Source of the DNA: Sandarakinorhabdus sp. AAP62
GTDB taxonomy: Bacteria > Pseudomonadota > Alphaproteobacteria > Sphingomonadales > Sphingomonadaceae
Assembly: GCF_000331225.1 (NCBI RefSeq)
Contig: NZ_ANFY01000007.1
Coordinates: forward strand, 62,001 to 126,000
Length of the DNA stretch: 64,000 nt
Reading direction: 5' to 3'
Shown: positions 47,256 to 55,946 of the stretch, piece by piece
Layout of the letters: the number at the start of each line of letters is the position of its first letter
How positions within the stretch are numbered: the stretch's first letter is position 1
Made by a program: the position numbers and the translations under genes
Notes under the pieces: generated by a model
Seen by the model: the letters and a program-made list of their open reading frames with translations, nothing else
What the model was told of the DNA's origin: nothing
The model's database searches: none

Positions 47256-47876
47256 TCAGAGCGCGACAATATTGTAATTGTGCCAGAGCAGGATGGACAG
47301 CGCACCGCGATGCGGGCGCATCGGTTCGGCCAAAGCCCGTGCGCGCTTCTCGGTCGGCCGGGCTTCCTCACCCAACATGCGGCCCAACTGGATCTGCAAG
47401 GCCAGATCACCCGCCGGGAACACATCGGGCCGGCCTTCGGCGAACAGCAGGTAGATCTCCGCCGACCAGCGGCCGATGCCCTTGATCGACGACAGCAACG
47501 CAATCGCGGCCTCATCCTCATCCGGCAGCGCGCCGAAATCGATCTGGCCGCTCGCCACGGCCTCGGCCAGCGCGTGGACATAGCTGGCCTTCTGCCCGGA
47601 CAGCCCGGCGCCACGCAGCACCTCGAACGGTGTCGCCGCAACGCGCGCCAGATCATCCATGTCGCCGCCGCAGGCCGCTTCCAGCTTGTTCCAGATGCTG
47701 GCCGCCGCCTTGGTGCTCACCTGTTGGGCCACGATCGCCCGCATCATCGTACCGGCGCCGCGTGGCCGCAAACGAGGCTCGGGCAGGCCATGGCTGGCCA
47801 GCGCTGCGGCCACCGGCGGATGATCGGCGGCCAGCGCGTGCAGACAGCTGTGCAATTGTTCGACGGAAAGTCCCAT
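47256..47876 (-). CDS. DNA-3-methyladenine glycosylase II (HhH-GPD family)
   Basis: A 206-residue base-excision enzyme. LRPRGAGTMMRAIVAQQVSTKAA is the AlkA-like core start, LLSSIKGIGRWSAEIYLLFAEG the helix-hairpin-helix, and VFPAGDLALQ holds the catalytic Asp (about residue 157). The frame continues far upstream without homology; the ATG at 47876 is the credible start. It removes alkylated bases. It diverges from the sensor kinase gene by about 105 bases. Confidence 0.92.
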   Translation of the reverse strand: MGLSVEQLHSCLHALAADHPPVAAALASHGLPEPRLRPRGAGTMMRAIVAQQVSTKAAASIWNKLEAACGGDMDDLARVAATPFEVLRGAGLSGQKASYVHALAEAVASGQIDFGALPDEDEAAIALLSSIKGIGRWSAEIYLLFAEGRPDVFPAGDLALQIQLGRMLGEEARPTEKRARALAEPMRPHRGALSILLWHNYNIVAL

Positions 47877-47981
47877 GTGTGCCAGCCTAGCCGGCGCGTG
47901 GCTGGCTGACCAGCCGGGCCAATGGTGACGTCCGGAAACCGCCAATTTGGCCTTTTGGTCCCATGCCGCTATGGTGCCCGC

Positions 47982-49109
47982 ATGGTTGATCCACCCATCC
48001 GCCAGGGCTTTTTCCGCGACAAGAACCGCGCCTTCTGGATGTTGCAGGGCGGCGGCTGGTTCGCCTATCTGATGTTGCGCGCCCTGTCGGGGCTGGCCAA
48101 TTCCATGGGCCTCAACTTCGTGGTGCCGGCCATCATCGTCACCGCCACCGGCTTTTCGATCACCCTGCTGCTGTCCGCCGCCTATCGCCGGCTGATCGCC
48201 ATGAAGCCGCTGTGGACCTGGACGCTCACCGCCCTGCTGCTGATCGGCGCTTCGGGCCTGTTCTCGGTGCTGGAAGTGTGGGCGCACGCCACCTTCTATC
48301 AGCCGGGGTGGCAGCCCAAGGGGGTGCAGTTCCTCGGCGCCATCCTGCTCGATTTCGCCGTGCTCGGCGCGTGGACGGCGCTTTATTTCGGCATCAACTA
48401 TTATCTGCTGCTGGCCGAACAATCGGAACGCATGGTCAACATGGCGGCGCAGGCCAACAGCGCCCAGCTGGAAATGCTGCGTTACCAGTTGAACCCGCAT
48501 TTCCTGTTCAACACGCTCAACAGCATATCGACCCTGGTGCTGCTGAAACAGACCGACCGCGCCAACGCCATGCTGTCCCGCCTCGCCAGCTTCCTGCGCT
48601 ACAGCCTGGTGGGCGAACGCGAGGGCCTGGCGACGGTGGCGCAGGAGGCCGAGGCGCTGAAGCTGTATCTGGATATCGAACGCACCCGCTTCGAAGCCCG
48701 GCTGCGCACCCGATTTGACATCGCGCCCGACGTGATGGAGGCGCGGTTGCCGTCGCTGCTGCTGCAACCGATCATCGAGAATGCCATCAAATATGCTGTC
48801 ACACCTTCTGAAGATGGAGCAGACATCCTGGTGGATGCGCGCCGCATGAGCGACCGGCTGGTGATCACCATCGCCGATACCGGGCCGGGCCTGGGCGCCG
48901 TGCCGGCCGAAGCGGGCGGCACCAACGTTGGCCTGGCCAATATCCGCGAGCGGCTGGCGCAAAGCTATGGCCCCGATCATCGCTTCGAGCTGGCCGATAA
49001 TGAACCCAGCGGCCTGATCGTGCTGATCGACATTCCGTTCCAGACCGACAATCCGGCACAGCCTGTCGCGCCGCCGGTTGCAACCCCCGCCCTTGCCCCC
49101 CAGATGTAG
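47982..49109 (+). CDS. LytS/YehU-type sensor histidine kinase
   Basis: A 375-residue membrane sensor. Four hydrophobic helices occupy about residues 20-140, then the His_kinase motif LEMLRYQLNPHFLFNTLNSIS with the phosphorylated His, and the ATPase domain with LLLQPIIENAIKYAV and ITIADTGPGLG plus GTNVGLANIRERLAQSYG. There is no separate periplasmic domain, so the signal is probably sensed in or at the membrane. The partner response regulator follows 5 bases after the stop. Confidence 0.92.
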   Translation: MVDPPIRQGFFRDKNRAFWMLQGGGWFAYLMLRALSGLANSMGLNFVVPAIIVTATGFSITLLLSAAYRRLIAMKPLWTWTLTALLLIGASGLFSVLEVWAHATFYQPGWQPKGVQFLGAILLDFAVLGAWTALYFGINYYLLLAEQSERMVNMAAQANSAQLEMLRYQLNPHFLFNTLNSISTLVLLKQTDRANAMLSRLASFLRYSLVGEREGLATVAQEAEALKLYLDIERTRFEARLRTRFDIAPDVMEARLPSLLLQPIIENAIKYAVTPSEDGADILVDARRMSDRLVITIADTGPGLGAVPAEAGGTNVGLANIRERLAQSYGPDHRFELADNEPSGLIVLIDIPFQTDNPAQPVAPPVATPALAPQM

Positions 49110-49113
49110 CCCC

Positions 49114-49905
49114 ATGACCATTCGCACCATACTCGTCGACGACGAGCCGCTGGCGATCCAGGGGCTGGAGCTGCGGCTGCAGCCATTCGAGGATGTCGAG
49201 ATCATCGAACGCTGCGCCAACGGACGTGAGGCGATCCGTGCCATCCGCACGCTGAAGCCCGATCTGGTGTTCCTGGATATCCAGATGCCGGGGTTCGATG
49301 GTTTTTCCGTGGTTTCCGGCCTTGCCGATATCGATCCGCCGCTGTTCGTGTTCGTCACGGCCTTCACCCAGCATGCGCTGAAGGCCTTTGAAGCGCAGGC
49401 GGTGGATTATCTGCTGAAGCCGGTGGAGGAAGACCGGCTGGCCGCCACCATCGAACGCGTGCGCCAGCGCCTGGCCGAAAAGCAGGGCGCGCAGGGCGCC
49501 GAGCGGTTGAAGGAAATCCTTTCCGAAGTCGCCCCCGAAGCCTTGCCCGACGATCTTTCCGATGCACCGCAGGCCGGCCGGTTCGAAAAGGTGATCAACA
49601 TCAAGGATCGCGGCCAGATCTTCCGGGTGGAAGTGAAGGATATCGAGCGTATCGACGCCGCCGGCGATTATATGTGCATCTACACCGCCGATCAGACCCT
49701 GGTGCTGCGCGAAACGATGAAGGATCTGGAAAAGCGGCTTGATCCCAAGACCTTCCAGCGCATCCACCGTTCCACCATCGTCAACCTCGACAATATCAAG
49801 AGCGTGAAACCGCACACCAACGGCGAATGTTTCCTGGTGCTGGGCAGCGGCACGCAAGTGAAGGTCTCGCGCTCCTATCGCGACGTGGTGGCGCGCTTCC
49901 TTTAA
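49114..49905 (+). CDS. LytTR-family response regulator
   Basis: A 263-residue regulator with a receiver domain (ILVDDEPLAIQGLELRL, LVFLDIQMPGFDGF, VTAFTQHALKAFEAQAVDYLLKPV) whose phosphorylated Asp lies in FLDIQMPG. The C-terminal LytTR DNA-binding domain reads IERIDAAGDYMCIYTADQT, LEKRLDPKTFQRIHRSTIVNLDNI and GTQVKVSRSYRDVV. It forms a two-gene pair with the LytS-type kinase. The target genes are not apparent nearby. Its stop overlaps the next gene's stop by 4 bases on the opposite strand. Confidence 0.93.
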   Translation: MTIRTILVDDEPLAIQGLELRLQPFEDVEIIERCANGREAIRAIRTLKPDLVFLDIQMPGFDGFSVVSGLADIDPPLFVFVTAFTQHALKAFEAQAVDYLLKPVEEDRLAATIERVRQRLAEKQGAQGAERLKEILSEVAPEALPDDLSDAPQAGRFEKVINIKDRGQIFRVEVKDIERIDAAGDYMCIYTADQTLVLRETMKDLEKRLDPKTFQRIHRSTIVNLDNIKSVKPHTNGECFLVLGSGTQVKVSRSYRDVVARFL

Positions 49906-51041
49906 AGCGCCCGCCCCAACCAATCCGTCACGATGCCGGCAGCCTGTTTCAGATGCTCCGGCTGGAACGCATAATAATGGGTCGCGCCCTTCACTTCGTG
50001 CAGCTCGCGCGACGTGGCGTTTTCCACGCAGTCGTACAATCGCTGCGTATGGCTGGGCGTGCAGGCATCGTCTGCCGTGTTGCCCACCACCAGCACCGGC
50101 AGCCGGATGCGGTGGCCGACTTTCAGGGAGCAGGCGTTGGATTTGAGGCTCCACTGCGACAGCCAGGAGCGCAGCGTGGTGAAGCGGCCAAGCCCGCCAG
50201 GTGAATCGTTGATCAGGCGCGGATCGCCCAGATAACAGCGGCCGGGCGTGCGGTCGTTCGCGTCGACCGCGGGATCGAGCCAGCAGGGTGCGGCCATGGT
50301 GCCATGCACGATGAAGGCGCGTTCGGCGTGCGGGCCTTCGCGGGACTTGAGGTTCGCCAGTGTCGCTTCCGCCCACGCCGTGATGCGGTTCGACCGCGCC
50401 ACCTGCCGCGCCGCATATTCGGCGAGGAAGTCCGCGCTGTAGGGCGGCTGCGGACAGGCCGGATCGTAGAGATTCCATTTCTGATCGCGCACCGGGCCGC
50501 TTTCGTCGATCACCGATGCATCCATCCACTCGGTCAGCGTCTGGCTGCGCGACACGTGCGCGGCCAGCAGCATGATGCCATCGACCGGCGGCAGCTTGGC
50601 CTCCGCCATCGGGAAGGGATCGCCCGCCGGGGTGTGCGTCACCTGCGGGTCAGACGCCTCGGCCTGATAGAATAGCGCCAGGCTGCCGCCGCCCGACCAG
50701 CCGGCCAGCACGACCTTCGAATAGCCGAGAACATCCCGGCAATGCGCCACCCAGCGGCCGAGATCGACCGCCACTTTCTCCATGATCAACGCATTGTCGT
50801 TGTTGGGATAACGCGACACTGCGGTGAGCACGTGCACCCCGGCATCGGCCAGCGCCGGCGGCAGCGGCAGATAATGCATGATGCCCATCGGATGCATGAA
50901 GATCACGATCGTATCGGATGGCGTCTCGGGCTTCAGGTGGTGCGCCTGCAATGCCACCACGCCATCGATGCCGCCATAGGTGTCACGCAGGCCTACCGCC
51001 TCGCGAAAGGCAATCAGCAGCGGCAGGCGCTGGTAGCTCAT
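49902..51041 (-). CDS. alpha/beta hydrolase family protein
   Basis: A 379-residue hydrolase. The nucleophile elbow is VVLAGWSGGGSLALFYQ (GWSGGG), and VVGNTADDACTPSH and KGATHYYAFQPEHLKQ supply the acid and His. The N-terminal IVIFMHPMGIMHYLPLPPAL is the oxyanion region with HPMG instead of HGGG. The start at 51041 overlaps the VOC gene's stop by ATGA. Size and the absence of a signal peptide suggest a cytosolic esterase; coupling to a ring-cleavage-type VOC protein hints at aromatic or ester breakdown, which is inference. Confidence 0.85.
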   Translation of the reverse strand: MSYQRLPLLIAFREAVGLRDTYGGIDGVVALQAHHLKPETPSDTIVIFMHPMGIMHYLPLPPALADAGVHVLTAVSRYPNNDNALIMEKVAVDLGRWVAHCRDVLGYSKVVLAGWSGGGSLALFYQAEASDPQVTHTPAGDPFPMAEAKLPPVDGIMLLAAHVSRSQTLTEWMDASVIDESGPVRDQKWNLYDPACPQPPYSADFLAEYAARQVARSNRITAWAEATLANLKSREGPHAERAFIVHGTMAAPCWLDPAVDANDRTPGRCYLGDPRLINDSPGGLGRFTTLRSWLSQWSLKSNACSLKVGHRIRLPVLVVGNTADDACTPSHTQRLYDCVENATSRELHEVKGATHYYAFQPEHLKQAAGIVTDWLGRAL

Positions 51042-51556
51042 GCGGCTTTTCCTTCGGCCGCCTTGCGCGCGCTCCACGCCTTGATGATGGCATGGGCGGT
51101 CTTGGCATCTTCGGCCAGGATCGCATCGTGTGTGGGCACCCGCGCGGTGATTTCCAAAGGCAAGCCGTTCGGATCGGAAAAATACACCGATTTCACAAAG
51201 CCATGATCAATCGGCCCGAAGCAGGGCACGCCCGCCGCATTCAGCTTGTCGCGCCAGTCCAGCAGCTTCACCTCGTCGTCGGCCTCGAAGGCCACATGCC
51301 GGTCAAAGCCATGCACCAGATTGAAATCGCCCTCCTTCACGGTGCCCGGCGCATCGAAAAAGGCGATGAAATTGCCATCGGGCATGCGGAAGAACAGATG
51401 CACGAACGGATTGGGCCGGCCCGAACCCGGCTCCTTTTCTTCCTGCACCACCGCTTCCAGCGGCAGGCCCAGCACATCTTCATAAAAAGCCCGCGTTTCC
51501 TCGGCGTCGCGGCAGCGATAGGCGCTGTGGTGAATGCCCTTCAGTGGCGTCGTCAT
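51038..51556 (-). CDS. VOC (glyoxalase/extradiol dioxygenase-like) family protein
   Basis: A 172-residue vicinal-oxygen-chelate protein. Two betaalphabetabetabeta modules are suggested by GIHHSAYRCRDAEETRAFYEDVLGLPLE and FDRHVAFEADDEVKLLDWRDKLNAAGV. The metal ligands would be His in GIHH, His in DRHVAFE and Glu in LPLEIT. The start at 51556 has GGGAGGAG just upstream. The downstream hydrolase overlaps it. Function within the family is open. Confidence 0.88.
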   Translation of the reverse strand: MTTPLKGIHHSAYRCRDAEETRAFYEDVLGLPLEAVVQEEKEPGSGRPNPFVHLFFRMPDGNFIAFFDAPGTVKEGDFNLVHGFDRHVAFEADDEVKLLDWRDKLNAAGVPCFGPIDHGFVKSVYFSDPNGLPLEITARVPTHDAILAEDAKTAHAIIKAWSARKAAEGKAA

Positions 51557-51693
51557 GGCGAACTCCTCCCTTGCTTTTGAGCCTGACACAGGCACGCTCT
51601 GTCGCCAAGCCTGCCGCAAATGGGCGGGGCAGGGTTGCAGAGGCTGTCGCCGCGCCAGTAATTCTGATCAGGCGACGCACGGGGGATGGCGGA

Positions 51694-52854
51694 ATGATCG
51701 ACAGACGAACAGCCTTGCAAACAACGGGTTGGGGCCTGCTTGGCCTGGCCAGCGCACCCGCACTGGCCCAGACCGCCTTTGCCCCGCGCACCCCCATCGT
51801 GCCGATCAATGCGCAGGCAGATCGGCTGATGCGCATCACCGTGTGCCTGCGCCCGTTCCGCGCTGCGGGCCCGCGCATCGAGGTGGAGCGCATCGCCGGC
51901 CGCCAAGTGATCCACCATTATGGCCATGGCGGCAGCGGCTGGTCGCTGAGCTGGGGTTCCGCCATGCAGGCCGTGCCGCTGGCGCTGCAGGCTGGTGCAC
52001 GCGAGGTGGCGGTGGTTGGCGCCGGTGCCATCGGGCTGACCACGGCGCTGACAGCGCAGCGCATGGGCCTGAAAGTGGTGATCTATGCCGCCGAACGCTT
52101 CCCCGATGTGCGCTCCAACCGCGCCACCGGCACCTGGTCACCGTTCAGCCGCGTCGCCATGGAAAAGGCCGTGGACCCCGGCTTTGCCGCGCGCTGGGAG
52201 GTGATGGCGCGGCGCAGCTGGGCAATGCACCAGCATTATCTGGGCCGCGCCGGCACGCCGGTGGAATTTCTGGAACGCTTCGTGCTGTTCGATGCGCCGC
52301 CTGGCGGCGTTGACCACGCGATCAGCCTGCCGGGCGGCGGCACCGACATGTTCGTCAATTACGAGGAGCGCCTGGCCGATATCACCCCGCGCAACGAACC
52401 GCTCGGCCGCGATCAGCACCCCTTCCCGGTGCCGATCGCCCGCCGCAACGTCGCGATGAATTTCAACGTTTCAGCCCTGTCCAGCACGCTGGAGCAGGAA
52501 TTCATGGCTGCAGGCGGCCGCTTCGAGCCGATGACCCTGGCCAGCCCCCGCGATTTTGCGCGCATCAAGGAGCGGGTGATCTTCAACTGCACCGGCTATG
52601 GCGCTCGTGCGTTGATGGGCGACACCAGCATCATCCCGGTGCGCGGCCAGATTGCCTGGCTGCCGCCGCAGCCGGAGGTGCGCTATGGCGTCTATTACCG
52701 CAACATCGGAGTCACGCCGCGCGCCGATGGCATCGTGGTCCAGAATGTTGGCGCCACAGAAGCGTTCGGCTTCAACGATGCCAATGAAACGCCCGATCCT
52801 GACGCTGCGCGGGCGTCGGTGGAGGTGATCGCCAGCCTGTTCCGGGCGGTTTAG
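51694..52854 (+). CDS. D-amino-acid oxidase family FAD enzyme with permuted C-terminal motif
   Basis: A 386-residue, probably exported (MIDRRTALQTTGWGLLGLASAPALAQ, RR near the start) flavoprotein. The FAD motif VAVVGAGAIGLTTALTAQRMG begins at residue 105. Before it, residues 52-88 contain LRPFRAAGPRIEVER and HHYGHGGSGWSLSWG, which in D-amino-acid oxidases form the last part of the chain. The present C-terminus stops at NDPDAARASVEVIASLF-like sequence, exactly where that block would normally continue. The chain therefore looks circularly permuted. D-aspartate or another D-amino acid is a likely substrate. Confidence 0.85.
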   Translation: MIDRRTALQTTGWGLLGLASAPALAQTAFAPRTPIVPINAQADRLMRITVCLRPFRAAGPRIEVERIAGRQVIHHYGHGGSGWSLSWGSAMQAVPLALQAGAREVAVVGAGAIGLTTALTAQRMGLKVVIYAAERFPDVRSNRATGTWSPFSRVAMEKAVDPGFAARWEVMARRSWAMHQHYLGRAGTPVEFLERFVLFDAPPGGVDHAISLPGGGTDMFVNYEERLADITPRNEPLGRDQHPFPVPIARRNVAMNFNVSALSSTLEQEFMAAGGRFEPMTLASPRDFARIKERVIFNCTGYGARALMGDTSIIPVRGQIAWLPPQPEVRYGVYYRNIGVTPRADGIVVQNVGATEAFGFNDANETPDPDAARASVEVIASLFRAV

Positions 52855-53585
52855 GCCTTGGTGGCAGCGAGGAAATAATTCACCGACACGTCGCTACCGA
52901 TGTGGAAACCCTTGCCCGGCCGCCACGACAGGCCGGCGGGTTCGGCGGGCGTCAAGCCGGCGTGGCTGAGCGCTTCGGCCAGTTCGGCGGGCGTGAAGAA
53001 ACGGTTCCAGTCGTGGGCACCCTTGGGGATGGTGCGGGTGATATGCTCCGCCCCGGCAATGACCACGGCCCAGCTTGCCGGCGTGCGGTTCGGCGTGGAA
53101 AACACGGCAAGGCCACCGGGCTTGAGCAGGCTGGCCAGCGCGGCGAAGAAAGCATCGCGCCCCGCCACATGCTCGACGACTTCGAGGCAGGTGATGAAAT
53201 CAACCTGCGCGCCCGTCGCAGCCAGATCCTCCACGGCGATGCACTGATAATCGATGCGCAACCCGCCGGCTTCGGCATGCGCCTTGGCGGCTTCGATATT
53301 CTCCGGCGCGGCATCAATCGCGCTGGTGGCAGCGCCCATGCGGGCCAGCGGCTCTGCCATCAGGCCGGCACCGCAGCCAACATCCAGCGCGGTGAGGCCC
53401 GCCAGTGGCCGGCGGCTCTTCGCATCCAGCCCGAAATGCGCCAGCGCCAGGCCACGGATATGGGCGACGCGCACCGGCGTGATGCGGTGGAGCATGGCGG
53501 ACGTGCCCTTGGGATTCCACCATTCGGCCGCCAGCTTGCCGAAGAAGGCGGCTTCGTCAGGATTGATGCTGGCAGCTGCTGACAT
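52851..53585 (-). CDS. ubiG: ubiquinone biosynthesis O-methyltransferase UbiG
   Basis: A 244-residue SAM-dependent methyltransferase that carries out the two O-methylations of ubiquinone synthesis. INPDEAAFFGKLAAEWWNPKGTSAMLHRITPVRVAHI is the UbiG N-terminus, TALDVGCGAGLMAEPLARMG the SAM motif, and FITCLEVVEHVAGRDAFFAAL a further signature; RTIPKGAHDWNRFFTPAEL closes the pattern. The start at 53585 has AGGA 6 bases upstream. It diverges from lysC, and its stop overlaps the oxidase gene's stop by 4 bases. Confidence 0.95.
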   Translation of the reverse strand: MSAAASINPDEAAFFGKLAAEWWNPKGTSAMLHRITPVRVAHIRGLALAHFGLDAKSRRPLAGLTALDVGCGAGLMAEPLARMGAATSAIDAAPENIEAAKAHAEAGGLRIDYQCIAVEDLAATGAQVDFITCLEVVEHVAGRDAFFAALASLLKPGGLAVFSTPNRTPASWAVVIAGAEHITRTIPKGAHDWNRFFTPAELAEALSHAGLTPAEPAGLSWRPGKGFHIGSDVSVNYFLAATKA

Positions 53586-53688
53586 TTTCTTTCCTGAGCC
53601 TCGCCTAGGGGTTTCTTGCCATTGCCCGCCCACATTCCTATCAGGCAAGGGCAATAGTGAAGCACCCTCATAAAGGAAGTTGCCGGCA

Positions 53689-54930
53689 ATGGCCCGGATC
53701 GTGATGAAATTCGGTGGCACCTCGATGGCGGGGACGGAGCGGATTCGCAACGTCGCCGCCCGGGTGAAACGTGAAGTGGATGCCGGCAACGAAGTGGCCG
53801 TGGTGGTTTCCGCCATGTCGGGCGAGACGGACCGGCTGGTCGGTTATTGCCGCGAAGCCTCGCCGCTGGCCGATCCGGCCGAATATGACGTGGTGGTGGC
53901 CGCTGGTGAGCAGATCACCTCCGGGCTGCTGGCCATCACCCTGCAATCGCTGGGCGTGAAGGCGCGCAGCTGGCTGGGCTGGCAATTGCCGATCAAGACC
54001 AGCAATGCCCACAGCGTGGCCCGCATCGAGGATATCGAGACGGCCGCCATCCTGGCCAGCATGGCGGCGGGCGAAGTGGCGGTGGTGCCGGGTTTCCAGG
54101 GGCTGACGGCGGATGATCGGGTGACGACTCTGGGCCGCGGTGGTTCCGACACGTCGGCGGTAGCACTGGCCGCCGCGCTGAAGGCCGATCGCTGCGACAT
54201 CTATACCGATGTGGACGGCGTTTACACGACCGATCCGCGCATCGTGCCGCGCGCCCGCAAACTGCACCGCATCACCTATGAAGAAATGCTGGAACTGGCC
54301 AGCGTGGGCGCCAAGGTGTTGCAGACGCGGTCGGTCGAACTGGCCATGAAGGAAAAGGTTGTGGTGCAGGTGCTGTCGAGCTTCTCCGACGCGCCCGGCA
54401 CGCTGGTGGTGGATGAGGATGACGAGATGGAACAGGAACTGATCGCCGGCATCGTGGCCGATCGCAACGAAGCGAAAGTCACCGTGGTGGGCGTGCCCGA
54501 CAAGCCGGGCGTGGTGGCCGGCATCTTCGGCCCGCTGGCCGATGCCAACATCAATGTGGACATGATCGTGCAGAACATCGCCAAGGATGAAGGCACCACC
54601 GACGTGACCTTCACCGTGCCGCGCGCGCAGTTACCGGCATCGATGGACGTGCTGGAAAAGGCCAAGGGCACCATCGGCTTCACCAGCCTGATCGCCGATG
54701 ATGATGTGGCCAAGATCAGCGTGGTCGGCGTTGGCATGAAGAGCCACGCCGGGGTTGCCGCCACCATGTTCCGCGCGCTGGCCAGCCGCGGCATCAACAT
54801 CCAGGCCATCACCACCTCGGAAATCAAGGTGAGCGTGCTCATCCCGCAGGATTATGTCGAACTTGCCGTGCGCGTGCTGCATACGGCTTATGGGCTGGAT
54901 GGCCCGGTGGCTGGAGACGTTGAAGCGTGA
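53689..54930 (+). CDS. lysC: aspartate kinase
   Basis: A 413-residue aspartokinase, the first step to lysine, threonine, methionine and diaminopimelate. It begins RIVMKFGGTSMAG, has VVSAMSGETDRL, VVAAGEQITSGLLAI, GRGGSDTSAVALAAAL and IYTDVDGVYTTDPRIV. Two ACT domains follow from about residue 265 (VTVVGVPDKPGVVAGIFGPLA and ISVVGVGMKSHAGVAATMF), so feedback control by lysine and/or threonine is expected. The ATG at 53689 has AAAGGAAG about 10 bases upstream; a TTG at 53680 is possible. It leads a coupled operon with the next two genes. Confidence 0.96.
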   Translation: MARIVMKFGGTSMAGTERIRNVAARVKREVDAGNEVAVVVSAMSGETDRLVGYCREASPLADPAEYDVVVAAGEQITSGLLAITLQSLGVKARSWLGWQLPIKTSNAHSVARIEDIETAAILASMAAGEVAVVPGFQGLTADDRVTTLGRGGSDTSAVALAAALKADRCDIYTDVDGVYTTDPRIVPRARKLHRITYEEMLELASVGAKVLQTRSVELAMKEKVVVQVLSSFSDAPGTLVVDEDDEMEQELIAGIVADRNEAKVTVVGVPDKPGVVAGIFGPLADANINVDMIVQNIAKDEGTTDVTFTVPRAQLPASMDVLEKAKGTIGFTSLIADDDVAKISVVGVGMKSHAGVAATMFRALASRGINIQAITTSEIKVSVLIPQDYVELAVRVLHTAYGLDGPVAGDVEA

Positions 54931-55946
54931 GCAATACCCCGCATCTCGACGCCGCTTCCGCCAAGGGCCGCGCATTCCTTGGCACAAGTCACGCCATCAT
55001 GGCCGGCGCGATGACCTGGGTTTCGGAACGCCATCTGGTGTCCGCCATTTCCAACGCCGGCGGATTCGGCGTGCTGGCCTGCGGGGCGATGCCGCCGGCC
55101 ATTCTTGAGGCGGAGATCATCGCGACACGGGCGCTGACCGACAAGCCGTTCGGGGTGAATTTGATCACCTTGCACCCGCAGCTGGATGAACTCATCGATA
55201 TCTGCGGGCGCCAGAATGTTTCGCATGTCGTGCTGGCGGGCGGGCTGCCGTCGGGCGCGGCGATTGCCAAGATCAAGGGTTATGGTGCCAAGCTGATGTG
55301 CTTTGCACCGACGGCGGCGCTGGCGAAGAAGCTGGTGCGGTCGGGCGTGGATGCCATCATCATCGAAGGTTCGGAAGCGGGTGGGCATATTGGCCCGGTC
55401 AGCCTCACCGTGTTGGCGCAGGAAATCCTACCCGTGATCACCGATGTGCCGGTGTTCGTCGCCGGCGGCATCGGGCGCGGCAATGCGATTGCGGCCTATC
55501 TGGAAATGGGCGCTTCGGGCGTGCAGCTGGGCACCCGCTTTGCCGCGGCCGCCGAAAGCGTTGCGCACGAGAAGTTCAAGGCCGCCTTCGTGCGCGCCTC
55601 GGCGCGCGATGCGCTTTCCAGCGTGCAGATCGATCCGCGCCTGCCGGTGATCCCGGTGCGCGCCCTGAAGAATGCCGGCAGCGAAGCCTTCAACGAGCGC
55701 CAGCGCGAAGTTGCCGCCGCCGTTGATCGCGGCGAGATGGACCTGGCCGCCGGGCAATTGGCCATCGAACATTATTGGGCCGGCGCCCTGCGCCGTGCGG
55801 TGGTGGAAGGCGATGTGGAGGGCGGCAGCCTGATGGCCGGGCAATCGGTGGGCATGGTGACCAAGGTGCAGCCGGTGGCCGAGATCATCGACGAACTCAC
55901 CCAAGAGGCCGAAGCCGCGCTCAGTCGGGCCAGACAGGCCGCCTGA
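54927..55946 (+). CDS. nitronate monooxygenase family protein (FMN-dependent)
   Basis: A 339-residue FMN protein of the 2-nitropropane dioxygenase/FabK group. Key parts are ERHLVSAISNAGGFGVLACG, DAIIIEGSEAGGHIGPVSL with the catalytic His, and FVAGGIGRGNAIAAYLEMGASGVQLGTRF. It starts with GTG whose GTGA overlaps the lysC stop. Its natural substrate may be propionate-3-nitronate or another nitronate; the enoyl-ACP reductase possibility remains. Coupling to lysC is common in sphingomonads, as far as I recall. Confidence 0.88.
   Translation: MSNTPHLDAASAKGRAFLGTSHAIMAGAMTWVSERHLVSAISNAGGFGVLACGAMPPAILEAEIIATRALTDKPFGVNLITLHPQLDELIDICGRQNVSHVVLAGGLPSGAAIAKIKGYGAKLMCFAPTAALAKKLVRSGVDAIIIEGSEAGGHIGPVSLTVLAQEILPVITDVPVFVAGGIGRGNAIAAYLEMGASGVQLGTRFAAAAESVAHEKFKAAFVRASARDALSSVQIDPRLPVIPVRALKNAGSEAFNERQREVAAAVDRGEMDLAAGQLAIEHYWAGALRRAVVEGDVEGGSLMAGQSVGMVTKVQPVAEIIDELTQEAEAALSRARQAA

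Noticed and set aside
47877-49367. Long minus-strand frame extending the 3-methyladenine glycosylase gene to 703 codons
   Set aside because: Everything upstream of 47876 is antisense to the LytS kinase gene; the enzyme family length and N-terminus fit the ATG at 47876.
48865-50529. 554-codon minus-strand frame
   Set aside because: It runs antisense through the LytTR gene and out of frame with the hydrolase on the same strand; both overlapped genes are well supported.
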